In this document: positions 25,241 through 33,936 of the stretch, one piece after another | How the letters are laid out: every line of letters begins with the position of its first letter | How positions within the stretch are numbered: position 1 is the first letter of the stretch | Assembly: GCF_017309185.1 (NCBI RefSeq) | Contig: NZ_JAEKJZ010000001.1 | Location: 1,612,001-1,676,000, forward strand | DNA length: 64,000 nt | Origin: Roseibium aggregatum | GTDB lineage: Bacteria > Pseudomonadota > Alphaproteobacteria > Rhizobiales > Stappiaceae | Reading direction: 5' to 3' | Translations under genes and position numbers: made by a program | The notes under the pieces: model-generated | Seen by the model: only the letters and a program-made list of their open reading frames with translations | The model's database searches: none | What the model was told of the DNA's origin: nothing

Positions 25241-26856
25241 CAGTCCAACTCTCCCAGGCCTTCCTCTATAGAGGGCAATGTCTCCGATGACGGTGCAGCC
25301 GTCTGCGGCTCCACGGCAACGGGAGCTTCGACGGTCTCAGTCCGGTCGAGCCCGGTTTCAACGGAGGAGGCGGGAGGCTCGGCGAGAAATTCCGCCGCGA
25401 CCCAACCGCAATAACGATGGGTGCAAACGCGTGCCCACTGGTCGCCGTTGTGGTCGGTTTGCCGTTGCCGGACAACAACTGTATCGTCCATGATCACCGA
25501 CCCGAGCCGTTGGCTCCGGACGCTTGCGCGGGGAAAGACATTGAGTTCGGGAATGTTGACCCGCATCTCCCGGTTCTCGGTGTCGTTGTCAGATACTCTT
25601 GCATCGCTGTCTTCAAGCGCCCAGGAAAGAGCTTCCATCGCCTTTTTCGTTTGCGAACCGAAACTTCCGTCGATCGCTCCGTCGTAAAAGCCTTCCTCCT
25701 TCAATATCTGTTGGAAATCCGAACGGAAGCGCGCACCCCAGGGGCGTGTTTCGGAGGCCAGTTGGGCCGGGCTGATCCGGTAGCCATCCTGTATGGCCCG
25801 GAACAGATGCTCGGCGGACGCGCGATCGTCACGCTCGACAACGAGGCTCTTCCGGTAAATCTGGGCGAGACGGTAATGGGCGTAGGCGCTGCCGTGATCG
25901 GCTGCCTTCCGGTACCAGTGAAAGGCTTTCTGCAGGTCTTTTCGTACGCCTCGGCCCTTTTCGTGAATGAGGGCAAGTTCCAGAGCGGCTTCCCAGTCAC
26001 CTTTTTTGGATGCCTTTTCCAACCACCGGATCGCACTGGACGTGCTTTGCTGAACGCCGTCGCCTTCCAGATACGCAAACGCGAGAAGATACATGGCGTC
26101 GACATCGCCGTTTTCAGCTCCCTTGAGGAGCCATCCGGCTCCGCGATCGGGATCCTTTGGAACCTCCTTGTCTTCCATGAACGCGATGCCGAGGAGTGTC
26201 ATTGCCTGTGCGGAACCACGCGCGGCTGCCTTTGTGAGCCAGTCAATTCCCTTGCCCGTGTCGAGCGGAAATTCGACACCGGTCAGGTAACGCTGCCCGA
26301 TTCTGGTCATGGCTGCCGGATAGCCGCCATTCGCCGCAGCCAGAAGATGCTCCGATGCTTCGCTTGACCCTGCTTTTTCCAGTGCCCGCCCGAGCTGATA
26401 GCGGAACCGGAGTTCTTCCGGAAAAGCTGCCACGGCTGTACGGCAGGCTGGAACCGCACGGGCAGTATCGATCCAGTCGTAGTCGACCCCCACGGTCACC
26501 CTTTTTGCATCGAGCGGATGCGTTGCAAGCCTGTCGCAGTCCTGAACGGGTGCTGTTTTCTTCGAACCCGGCGCGGCGGCAGTCGTCAAACCGGAGGAGG
26601 ACGGCACTGTACCGGGTGACTGTCCGGAGAGCTGTCCGGCGGCCGACCCTTGCAACTTGTTCAATCTGAGACGCGCGAGCGGTGCGAACTGGCCGTTCGG
26701 ATAGGCGCTCAGGTAAGCTTCCAGCTCAGCCCGGTCGCTGCTGTCGCGTACGCTTTCCCAAAAAGTGATCTCCCCGGAGCCGGATTGCGCGACCGCGGAA
26801 AGAGGAACGCCTCCCACCAAAAGAAGTCCGACAAGAAAAGCGCCTAACCGGTGCAT
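25240..26856 (-). CDS. Secreted Sel1-repeat protein with peptidoglycan-binding-like and SH3 domains
   Basis: A 538-residue exported protein, first gene of the operon. A signal peptide (1-24) is followed by FWESVRDSSDRAELEAYLSAYP (about 33-54), the segment usually found C-terminal to bacterial caspase domains. Then come about six Sel1-like repeats (about 155-360; for example AQAMTLLGIAFMEDKEVPKD), a peptidoglycan-binding-type motif EGFYDGAIDGSFGSQTKKAM (near 390) and a bacterial SH3 domain (about 435-495). This is the layout of cell-wall-associated scaffold proteins. The ATG at 26856 follows a G-rich ribosome site; the GTG six codons upstream is weaker. It is divergent from the histidine kinase gene. 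Confidence 0.8.
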   Translation of the reverse strand: MHRLGAFLVGLLLVGGVPLSAVAQSGSGEITFWESVRDSSDRAELEAYLSAYPNGQFAPLARLRLNKLQGSAAGQLSGQSPGTVPSSSGLTTAAAPGSKKTAPVQDCDRLATHPLDAKRVTVGVDYDWIDTARAVPACRTAVAAFPEELRFRYQLGRALEKAGSSEASEHLLAAANGGYPAAMTRIGQRYLTGVEFPLDTGKGIDWLTKAAARGSAQAMTLLGIAFMEDKEVPKDPDRGAGWLLKGAENGDVDAMYLLAFAYLEGDGVQQSTSSAIRWLEKASKKGDWEAALELALIHEKGRGVRKDLQKAFHWYRKAADHGSAYAHYRLAQIYRKSLVVERDDRASAEHLFRAIQDGYRISPAQLASETRPWGARFRSDFQQILKEEGFYDGAIDGSFGSQTKKAMEALSWALEDSDARVSDNDTENREMRVNIPELNVFPRASVRSQRLGSVIMDDTVVVRQRQTDHNGDQWARVCTHRYCGWVAAEFLAEPPASSVETGLDRTETVEAPVAVEPQTAAPSSETLPSIEEGLGELD

Positions 26857-27005
26857 CTTTACCCCCCAATTCACTCCCCGCCTGGATTTTTACACAAAGG
26901 GTTTCCCGTGGTTTTGATGCAAATCATTTCCAAGTTTTTCTGTAGACTGCCGCGCAAGAGGGACGGTTTCCCTAGAGGGCGACCGCCAGGACGCGGGAAA
27001 AATTA

Positions 27006-27022
27006 TGAGCGGTTTCCGCTCA
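27006..27022. promoter_or_regulatory. TGAGCG-N5-CGCTCA palindrome upstream of the kinase operon
   Basis: A perfect 17-bp dyad, TGAGCG-GTTTC-CGCTCA, lies 72 bp before the histidine kinase start. The same 6-5-6 architecture recurs at 31367-31383 upstream of the transport operon. The layout is that of NtrC-class binding sites with a different half-site. It is the probable site of the response regulator encoded at 28764. Confidence 0.6.
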
Positions 27023-27093
27023 AAAAAGACGTCCGGGGAGTTTGCTGGAACAGGGCGTTGGCATAGTGTGCTGCCGGGAGGAACGGCAACTTG

Positions 27094-28767
27094 ATGCCAT
27101 TGCGGGCCAACAGGCTCAATCTCGCCAGGAGGTATCTCTGGGGGGCACTTGTTGCCGCCCTGATTCCGCTTGTTTTCATCGCCGCCCTCTACGACCGTTA
27201 CAGCGCCGACCTCGTCGACAATCTCGTGACCAACCGCGTCAACGCCAATCTGGAAGCGGCGGCGGTTCGCATGAGCAATTTCATGGCCGTGCAGGTCAAC
27301 AAGCTGGAAAGCATCGTCGACCTGCCGGACACGACGGACTTTTTCCTGGAAGAAGAAGGCAGCGCGATTTCACCGCTCCTCAGGGATTTTCTCCTGTTGG
27401 AAGTCGAAAGTCCGGACGTTTACGCGATTGAGCTTTCCAGGGTGTCCGGGGAAACGGTCGCGACGGTTCCGGCCAACCGCACCCGCGAAGACCCGGCCGG
27501 TCTCAATACGTTGCCGCTTGTCCAGCACGGCGCCGTTGAAATTCTCGGGCCGGTTCTGCCCGGACAGGGACGGCCGGGCTGGTTCCTGATCCGCATGCCC
27601 GTTTTCCTCAATCAGCAAAAGATTGGCGTCGTCTCGCTGCGCATGCGGCTGTCGTCGCTGACGGAACTCGCGGCACAACTTGTCGAGCCGGATGTGTACC
27701 AACCGCAGATCGTCGTCTTCGAGCGGGTACGCATGACCCCGGTCGGAACCGAAGCCTTCTCAACCAAGGAACTGGCGCGCTCGCGCCAGTTCCTGCCCGG
27801 TTGGCGCATCCATCTTGTCGAAGGCGGCGGCGATCTGGAAGAGCCGCGCGAACGGATACGCTTTGTCCTGCTCTTCGCCGCCGTTGTGTCGGCGCTTGTG
27901 CTTGTGGCCCTGTTCCTCAAGATGTCTCAAAGGCTGTCCAGCTATCTCGTTCCGCTGAACGAAGGCGCGAAAGCCATCGCCGACGGCAATTTCAATGTGC
28001 CTGTTTCCGAGGACGGGCCGGGCGAACTGGGCACGCTTGCGCGGTCCTACAATCGGATGCGCGAGCAACTGGAAACCCTGATCGCCTCCCGGGTGGAGGT
28101 CGAACGCCGCGCGGCGCTCGGTGGCATGGCGGCAGGCATCGCCCATGAAATCCGCAATCCTCTGGCGACCGTCGTCACCACCGTGCACGGCCTGAAACGG
28201 AACGAGAACGACCCCGAACGCCGGCAGATGTTCGACGTTATCTCCTCGGAGATCACGCGCGTCGACAAGACGATCGGCGAATTCCTCAACTACGCCAAAC
28301 CCAGCCCGCCGGTCCGGGAACCGGTGCTGATCCGGGACGCGTTCCGGTCGATCCGGACGCTGCTGGCAACCAGCGCGCACGAAAAGAACATCGTCATCGA
28401 TCTCTCCGGGGATTCCAGTCTTCAAATCGAAATCGACCCGGCGCACTTCAGCCAGATCCTTTTGAACCTGGCGCTCAACGGTTTCGACGCCATGCCGGAC
28501 GGCGGCCACCTGAAACTGCGTGCCTACCGGGACGGCGGCAGCATTCACGTCACCGTGTCCGACGACGGTTCGGGAATGGATGACGCGACCAGGGAAAGGG
28601 TGCTCCGGCCGTTCTTCACCACGCGCGCCAAGGGATCGGGGCTTGGCCTGCCGGTCACGAAGCAGCTTGTGGAGACCAATGGCGGCGAGTTCTTCATCGA
28701 GAGCGAGGCCGGTCACGGAACCACGGTTACGCTCGTATTTCCAAGGGGGAGTGGGGGGCAACAATGA
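27094..28767 (+). CDS. Membrane sensor histidine kinase of the three-gene sensory operon
   Basis: A 557-residue kinase. Transmembrane helices near residues 15-33 and 265-287 bracket a ~230-residue periplasmic sensor. A HAMP linker follows (about 288-340), then HisKA with the phosphorylated His in GIAHEIRNPLATV near 350 and an HATPase_c domain with N (LNLALNGFDAM), G1 (SDDGSGMDD) and G2 (KGSGLGLPV) boxes. The whole resembles NtrB/ZraS-type kinases that pair with NtrC-class regulators. The ATG at 27094 has GGGAGG upstream (TTG at 27091 is the alternative). Its stop overlaps the regulator start (ATGA), and the next gene but one is a periplasmic binding protein that may present the ligand to it. 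Confidence 0.92.
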   Translation: MPLRANRLNLARRYLWGALVAALIPLVFIAALYDRYSADLVDNLVTNRVNANLEAAAVRMSNFMAVQVNKLESIVDLPDTTDFFLEEEGSAISPLLRDFLLLEVESPDVYAIELSRVSGETVATVPANRTREDPAGLNTLPLVQHGAVEILGPVLPGQGRPGWFLIRMPVFLNQQKIGVVSLRMRLSSLTELAAQLVEPDVYQPQIVVFERVRMTPVGTEAFSTKELARSRQFLPGWRIHLVEGGGDLEEPRERIRFVLLFAAVVSALVLVALFLKMSQRLSSYLVPLNEGAKAIADGNFNVPVSEDGPGELGTLARSYNRMREQLETLIASRVEVERRAALGGMAAGIAHEIRNPLATVVTTVHGLKRNENDPERRQMFDVISSEITRVDKTIGEFLNYAKPSPPVREPVLIRDAFRSIRTLLATSAHEKNIVIDLSGDSSLQIEIDPAHFSQILLNLALNGFDAMPDGGHLKLRAYRDGGSIHVTVSDDGSGMDDATRERVLRPFFTTRAKGSGLGLPVTKQLVETNGGEFFIESEAGHGTTVTLVFPRGSGGQQ

Positions 28768-30098
28768 CCAGTCCGAATGTCCTCATCATCGATGACGAAA
28801 TCAATCTGACCCGCTCGCTGGCCTTCACGCTGCGCCAGGCGGGCATGGACTGCAAGGAAGCGCATAACGGTCATATCGGCTGCAAGATCGCGCAACGGGA
28901 GACGCCCGATATCGTCCTTCTCGATGTCCGCATGCCCGGCATGGGCGGACTGGAGGTGCTCGGCTGGTTCAACGAGGAGCTGCCCGGCGTTCCGGTGATC
29001 ATGATGTCGGCCCTCGACGACACGCAGGATGCGGTTTCCGCCATCAAGATGGGCGCGGTCGACTATGTCTCGAAACCGTTCGACGTTGACGAACTGATCC
29101 ACCTGCTCAACGAAACGGAGACGAGACGGCAACTGGCGTCTGAGGTCCGCTACCTGAGGGAACGGTCCATAGAGTTCGACTTCATCGGAGGCAGTGCGGG
29201 GATCGCTCAGCTCCGCCGCGATATCGAACGGATCGCGGCGAGCCAGGCGCAGACGGTTTTTCTGACCGGAGAAACCGGTGTCGGCAAAGCGGTGGTCGCG
29301 CGCGAACTTCACCGGCAGGGCAGCGGCCTCGACGCGTCCTTCGTCGAGGTCAATTGCGCCACTTTGCCCGTCAGGCAGATCGACACGGAACTGTTCGGAG
29401 CCGAGAGAGGCGGAGGGCACGGTTCGCCGTCAAGGCCGCGCGGACTGGTGGAGATCGCCAATGGCGGCACGCTCTTTCTTGATGAAATCGGGGAAATGCC
29501 GCTCGAGGTTCAGGCGAAATTGCTGAACTTTCTGGAAACGAGATCCTACAGGGTCGCCGGCAGCAATCGGGAGTATCATGCCGATGTTCGGGTGATCGCG
29601 GCGACCAACAAGGATCTCGCCGCCTCGGTCGACGCGGGAGATTTCCGCCGGGACCTGTTTTTCCGGCTGAACGTGGTTCCCATCGCCATTCCTCCGTTGA
29701 GGGAGCGGGAAAAGGATATCGAACTTCTGGCGGTACACTTCGCGGTCAAACACGCGCAGTCGTCCGTGTCCGCCCCGATCGGATTCGACAAGACCACGCG
29801 CGAGTTCTTCCTGAGTTACGACTGGCCCGGCAATGTCCGCGAACTGAAGAACCTGGTCGAGCGGCTTTCGATTCTCTACCCCGGCCAGACGATCACGGCG
29901 GACAGGTTGCCGCCTGAAATCAAATCGGTGGAACCCAAACGGGCACTCTCGATCGAACAGTCGATGGAAAATGTCGAACGCGACCTCATTCGAGAGGCCC
30001 TCATGCGCAGCAAGGGTAAAAAGGGGCTCGCCGCGGACCGGCTTGGTATTTCCCGCCATGCCTTGAAACGCAAGATGCAGCGGCTGGGGCTGGCATGA
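28764..30098 (+). CDS. NtrC-class response regulator lacking the GAFTGA loop
   Basis: A 444-residue regulator: receiver (1-120, phospho-Asp in VLLDVRMPG near 53, Lys in VSKPFD), AAA+ domain (about 140-370; Walker A GETGVGKAVVA, Walker B GGTLFLDEIGEM, arginine-finger region FRRDLFFRLNV) and a Fis-type HTH (about 405-444, GLAADRLGISRHALKRKM). The sigma54-contacting loop, normally GAFTGA, is replaced: after ELFGAERG the sequence is GGHGSPSRPRGLVEIA (about 214-232). Proteins without this loop, such as Rhodobacter capsulatus NtrC, work with the sigma70 polymerase. Overlaps with both neighbours (ATGA) indicate translational coupling. It is the likely binder of the TGAGCG-N5-CGCTCA sites. Confidence 0.92.
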   Translation: MTSPNVLIIDDEINLTRSLAFTLRQAGMDCKEAHNGHIGCKIAQRETPDIVLLDVRMPGMGGLEVLGWFNEELPGVPVIMMSALDDTQDAVSAIKMGAVDYVSKPFDVDELIHLLNETETRRQLASEVRYLRERSIEFDFIGGSAGIAQLRRDIERIAASQAQTVFLTGETGVGKAVVARELHRQGSGLDASFVEVNCATLPVRQIDTELFGAERGGGHGSPSRPRGLVEIANGGTLFLDEIGEMPLEVQAKLLNFLETRSYRVAGSNREYHADVRVIAATNKDLAASVDAGDFRRDLFFRLNVVPIAIPPLREREKDIELLAVHFAVKHAQSSVSAPIGFDKTTREFFLSYDWPGNVRELKNLVERLSILYPGQTITADRLPPEIKSVEPKRALSIEQSMENVERDLIREALMRSKGKKGLAADRLGISRHALKRKMQRLGLA

Positions 30099-31330
30099 CG
30101 ACGATGTGCCGGGCATTCCTTGCCTTTTTTTGCATCCTTCTGGCGACACTGCCTGTCGCGGGCGAAAGCCTGCGCATCAAGGCGGGGTGCCTTTTCCCCC
30201 TGACCGGACCGGGAGCTCTTTACGGGCGCGACAGCACGGTTGCGATCAAGCTTGCCCAGAAGCACCTAGAAAGCCTCGAACCTTTCGGTTATCCGCAGGT
30301 CGACGTCATCGTCGAGGATACGCGGTCAAAGTCCCTTCGCTCGCTTCAGATCGCGCGGCGGCTGATCGACGAAGACCGGGTCGATTTTCTCTGTGGCGTC
30401 GTCAACTCCAGCGTCGCACGGGCCGTTTCCGGTCTCGCGCGGGACGAGGAGGTGTTTTTCATCGGAACAGATCATGCCTCACCGGCGCTGACCTCCGAGG
30501 ACCTGCATCCCTACTACTTCCGCGTGAACAACGGCACCCGCCTGTCGATGCGCGCCGGCGCCAAGTATATTCGCGAAACCTATGGAAACCGGAGCGAGCC
30601 GGTGAAGATCGCTTTCATCGGTCCGGATTACGAATACGGCTATCAGGCCTGGGACGACCTGCGCAGATTTTTGCAACAGCAAGGCACGGAATTCGAGATC
30701 GCCGGTGAATACTGGCCGAAGGTTTTTGAGACGGACTTCTCACCCTATATCCAGTCGTTGCTTCGCACCGACGCGGATATTGTCGTCAACGGCCAGTGGG
30801 GGCTCGACTTCGTCACCTTCGTCAAGCAGGCCGCACAACTCGGTCTCTTCGATCGCCTGCAGTTCATGAACTTCGATGCCGGCGGCAACTACGAGCTTTT
30901 GGCCGAACTGGAAAACGACATGCCGCTCGGGCTCGTCCTGTCGGCGCGCCATCATGTCAATTGGCCGCCGACGGAGCGCAACCGCGCTTTTGTCGAGGAG
31001 TTCCGGGAGGAGGCCGGGCGCTACCCGAGCTATGCCGCGCAAGGAGCCTATGCCGGAATACTGGCCATGGCGGAAGCCGTGCGGAACGCCGGCGGGACCG
31101 GAGACAAGGACAGGATCCGCGAGAGCCTGGAACACCTGACCTTGAGCCTGCCGGAGGATCCGGACGGGTTCCGCTCGAAAATGGACCCGGTCAACCATCA
31201 GATCCTGCAGGTCCAGGCCATCGGCAAGACCATCTTCAACAACAGTTTCGCTCCGGCCAAGGTCATGCTGGGCGATTGGCGGATCTACTATCCTCCGGAA
31301 AGCTGGCCGACCTTCAAAAACGGCAGTTGA
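30095..31330 (+). CDS. Periplasmic binding protein of the sensory operon (Leu/Ile/Val-type fold)
   Basis: A 411-residue exported type I binding protein of the branched-chain amino acid/amide family. It has a signal peptide (1 to ~23, VAGES), then an LTGPGALYGRDSTVAIKLA segment typical of the N-lobe, the hinge region around 190-200 (IGPDYEYGYQAWDD) and a C-lobe ending near WRIYYPPESW. Its start overlaps the response regulator stop, so it is made with the two-component pair rather than with the transporter. The likely role is ligand capture for the kinase's periplasmic domain, or delivery to the LivHMGF system as a second receptor. A different binding protein follows at 31563. Confidence 0.85.
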   Translation: MTTMCRAFLAFFCILLATLPVAGESLRIKAGCLFPLTGPGALYGRDSTVAIKLAQKHLESLEPFGYPQVDVIVEDTRSKSLRSLQIARRLIDEDRVDFLCGVVNSSVARAVSGLARDEEVFFIGTDHASPALTSEDLHPYYFRVNNGTRLSMRAGAKYIRETYGNRSEPVKIAFIGPDYEYGYQAWDDLRRFLQQQGTEFEIAGEYWPKVFETDFSPYIQSLLRTDADIVVNGQWGLDFVTFVKQAAQLGLFDRLQFMNFDAGGNYELLAELENDMPLGLVLSARHHVNWPPTERNRAFVEEFREEAGRYPSYAAQGAYAGILAMAEAVRNAGGTGDKDRIRESLEHLTLSLPEDPDGFRSKMDPVNHQILQVQAIGKTIFNNSFAPAKVMLGDWRIYYPPESWPTFKNGS

Positions 31331-31335
31331 CGGTT

Positions 31336-31383
31336 TGAGCGCTCTCCGCGCAGGAATGAAGCCGAATGAGCGCCAACCGCTCA
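31336..31383. promoter_or_regulatory. Tandem TGAGCG-N5-CGCTCA sites before the transport operon
   Basis: Site B at 31367-31383 is TGAGCG-CCAAC-CGCTCA (perfect arms). Site A at 31336-31352 is TGAGCG-CTCTC-CGCGCA (one mismatch). Their centres are 31 bp apart, about three helical turns, which suits cooperative binding of dimers on one DNA face. They lie about 180-230 bp upstream of the second binding-protein gene, in the spacer after the sensory operon. No -24/-12 sigma54 promoter was found downstream. Confidence 0.6.
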
Positions 31384-31562
31384 TTTTCCTTCTCTCTCCG
31401 AATGGCTCCGGCCCCCCGTTTCGCGAAAACTGATCGCAGTGCACCGGCAAGGCGCACGGGGAGGAAATCCGCATCGCAACACGTAAACCGGCCGCACATG
31501 TCGACGCGCGCCGACCCTTGCGGGTGCCTTCCCCTCGACAGACCATTGGAGGAGGACTGATC

Positions 31563-32888
31563 ATGGCATCAGCCAACAAGGGGGCGCGCGCACGCGCGGC
31601 TAGAAGCTCAAGAAACATTCTCATGGCGGCAACGGCGCTCGGCCTGGCTGCGTCTTTCGTCGCTGCAGGCAGCGCCCAGGCGCAGGAAGAGCCGGTCAAG
31701 ATCGGACTGGTGACCTTCCTGTCCGGTGGAGCCGCGGGGCCGTTCGGCGTTCCGGCGCGAAATGCCGCCGAACTGGTGATCGGTGCAATCAATGCCGGGT
31801 CGCTTCCCGCGCCCTACGACAGCGCGGGTTTTGCCGGCAGGCAGATCGAGACCATCTTCGTCGACGAGAACTCCAAGCAGAAGAACGCCGATTTCCAGAA
31901 ACTCGTCGAAAAAGACGGTGTCGACATGGTGCTCGGCTATATCTCCTCAAGCAGTTGCAAGGCGATCGCACCCGAGGCGGAGAAGGCTGAAAAGCTGACG
32001 ATCCTGTTCGACTGCGGCACACCGCAGATTTTTGAAGAGATCGTCACGGATCCCAAATACACCTTCCGGACCGGCGCTCATGCGACCATGGATAACGTTG
32101 CCGCGGCCCGTTACCTTGTCGACACCGGCGTCAAGACCGGCTCCTATGCGGGCATCAATCAGAATTACGCCTTCGGTCAGGACTCCTGGCGCGACTTTTC
32201 CGCGTCCATGGCCCAGGTCGACGGCGAGGCGACCATTGCCACGGAACAGTTTCCGAAAATCTATGCCGGACAGTACGGCTCCGAGATTTCGGCGCTGCTG
32301 ACCTCCAAGCCGGATGTCATTCATTCCAGTTTCTGGGGGGGCGACATGGAGGCATTCGTGATCCAGGGTTCCGCTCGCGGCGTGTTTGAGCGCTCGAAAG
32401 TCGTGTTGACCACGGGCGAGACCGCCATGCACCGGCTGGGCGCCCAGATGCCGGATGGCACGGTGATCGGCGCGCGCGGCCCCCACGGCGATCTCGCCCC
32501 GGAGTCCGACCTCAACGACTGGTTCCGCAAGGCTTATTTCGACCGTTTCGGCACCTTGCCGACCTATCCCTCCTACAAGATGGCACAGGCTCTGCTTGGC
32601 GTGAAAGCGGCCGCCGACAAGGCCGGAAGCGCCGATCAGGATGCCGTTATCGGGGCCTTGAAGGGGCTTGAGTGGGAAGGTCCGAGCGGCAAGGTTTCCA
32701 TGGCGCTAGCCAATGGCCACCAGGCCATTCAGGGAACGGCTTACGGCACCTACAAGTTCGACAAGGAGACCGGCAAGGCCGCGCTGGTCGACGTCGTTCG
32801 CTACGATGCCGAATGCGTGAACCCGCCCGCCGGCATGAATTCCATCGACTGGATCGAAAGCGGCTTCGAAGGCGCCAAGTGTGAGTAA
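31563..32888 (+). CDS. ABC transporter substrate-binding protein (branched-chain amide/carboxylate type)
   Basis: A 441-residue periplasmic receptor for the adjacent LivHMGF-type importer. It has a long basic signal peptide (1 to ~41, ending GSAQAQEEP), a mature N-lobe beginning VKIGLVTFLSGGAAGPFG, and three internal cysteines (about 137-156 and near the C-terminus) suggesting a disulfide. It is longer than amino acid LivJ/LivK and closer to the amide/urea/aromatic acid receptors. The ATG at 31563 is set by GGAGGAGG. The downstream permease gene is separated by a stem-loop that would let this gene be expressed at a higher level, as is usual for receptors. Confidence 0.9.
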   Translation: MASANKGARARAARSSRNILMAATALGLAASFVAAGSAQAQEEPVKIGLVTFLSGGAAGPFGVPARNAAELVIGAINAGSLPAPYDSAGFAGRQIETIFVDENSKQKNADFQKLVEKDGVDMVLGYISSSSCKAIAPEAEKAEKLTILFDCGTPQIFEEIVTDPKYTFRTGAHATMDNVAAARYLVDTGVKTGSYAGINQNYAFGQDSWRDFSASMAQVDGEATIATEQFPKIYAGQYGSEISALLTSKPDVIHSSFWGGDMEAFVIQGSARGVFERSKVVLTTGETAMHRLGAQMPDGTVIGARGPHGDLAPESDLNDWFRKAYFDRFGTLPTYPSYKMAQALLGVKAAADKAGSADQDAVIGALKGLEWEGPSGKVSMALANGHQAIQGTAYGTYKFDKETGKAALVDVVRYDAECVNPPAGMNSIDWIESGFEGAKCE

Positions 32889-32943
32889 CGCCGAAAACTT
32901 GCCTGTCAGGGGCTTCCTCCCGGGACGTTCCGTCTGACGCATC

Positions 32944-32979
32944 GCCGGGTCTCCGAAGGCAATGCCTCCGGGACCCGGC
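32944..32979 (+). other. Intercistronic stem-loop between receptor and permease genes
   Basis: Arms 32944-32951 and 32972-32979 pair perfectly (8 bp), with an inner 4-bp hairpin (32957-32960 with 32964-32967). No T-run follows. It is probably an RNA-stabilising or partial-termination element that raises receptor over permease expression. Confidence 0.5.
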
Positions 32980-33039
32980 CCTTTCCCGGCGGTGCCGCCG
33001 CCCGGCACCGTTCGATTTCTGACTGTTATGGAGTTTCAA

Positions 33040-33936
33040 ATGCTTACCGCTGTCGCGATAGCAGTGGATGGGCTCGGCTTTGCCGCGTGGCTCTTCCTGT
33101 CTTCGGTCGGCCTCACGCTTATCTACGGCGTGATGCGGATCCTCAACATCGCCCATGGCGGTTTCTATGCTCTTGGCGCCTACACGGCAGCCTGGGCGGT
33201 CGGTCTCTACACACAGACCGGCAGCACGATCGCGCTGACCTATCTGATCATTCCGCTCGCGGCCCTGGTTGCCGGCGTCGTCTCCGGTCTGCTGGTCGAG
33301 CGCGGCATCCTGCGCTTCATGTATGGCCGGGACGAGGTCCTGATGGTTCTCGTGACCTATGCGATTTTCCTGATTTTGGAGGACGTGACCAAACTCATCT
33401 GGGGAACCGACTCCTATGTCTCCTATCAGCCGGCTTACTGGCTCGGGACGATCGACGTTTTCGGCCTGCCTTACACGGTCTACAAGTTTCTCATCATCGC
33501 CGTCGCCATCGCGGTCGGAGCGGCGCTCTATGTCACGCTCAATCACACGAGGGTCGGCAAGCTCCTGCTGGTCGTGATCGAGGATCGGGAGGTCAGCAAG
33601 GCGCTCGGCATCAACGTGACCCTGTTCTTCACGGTGACCTTCGTCATCGGGGCGACGCTCGGCGCGCTCGGCGGCGCTCTGACCGCGCCCGAGATTTCCG
33701 TTGTCCCCGGGATCGGCGCGGAAATCATTGTCATGGCCTTCGCCGTGATCGTCATCGGTGGCATGGGGTCTATCGGGGGCGCGATGCTCGGTGCCCTGAT
33801 CGTCGGCTTTTCGAGAGCCGCCTTCGTTCACCTATACCCGCCGGCCGAACTCTTCTCGATCTATCTCGTCATGGCCGCCGTGCTGGCCGTGAAGCCTTAC
33901 GGATTGTTTGCACTCGCGGAGAGCAGAAAGATATGA
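33040..33936 (+). CDS. livH: Branched-chain-type ABC permease (LivH family)
   Basis: A 298-residue inner-membrane permease with about eight helices. The conserved LivH N-terminal segment LIYGVMRILNIAHGGFYALG (about 30-49) and the coupling region with the conserved glutamate-glycine motif IGGMGSIGGAMLGALIVG (about 245-262) are present. It pairs with LivM. The start at 33040 has GGAG 6 nt upstream; the ATG at 33028 has no ribosome site. Its stop overlaps the livM start (ATGA). The symbol denotes the family; the real substrate is probably not leucine, given the downstream catabolic genes. Confidence 0.9.
   Translation: MLTAVAIAVDGLGFAAWLFLSSVGLTLIYGVMRILNIAHGGFYALGAYTAAWAVGLYTQTGSTIALTYLIIPLAALVAGVVSGLLVERGILRFMYGRDEVLMVLVTYAIFLILEDVTKLIWGTDSYVSYQPAYWLGTIDVFGLPYTVYKFLIIAVAIAVGAALYVTLNHTRVGKLLLVVIEDREVSKALGINVTLFFTVTFVIGATLGALGGALTAPEISVVPGIGAEIIVMAFAVIVIGGMGSIGGAMLGALIVGFSRAAFVHLYPPAELFSIYLVMAAVLAVKPYGLFALAESRKI

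Noticed and set aside
27040-27093. Possible sigma54 promoter (TTGGCATAGTGTGCTG) before the kinase gene
   Set aside because: GG and GC are 8 or 11 nt apart rather than the required 10, and the neighbouring regulator lacks GAFTGA.
33087-33932. N-terminal extension of livM across livH
   Set aside because: The frame is open only because livH is GC-rich; the LivM homology begins at the ATG overlapping the livH stop.
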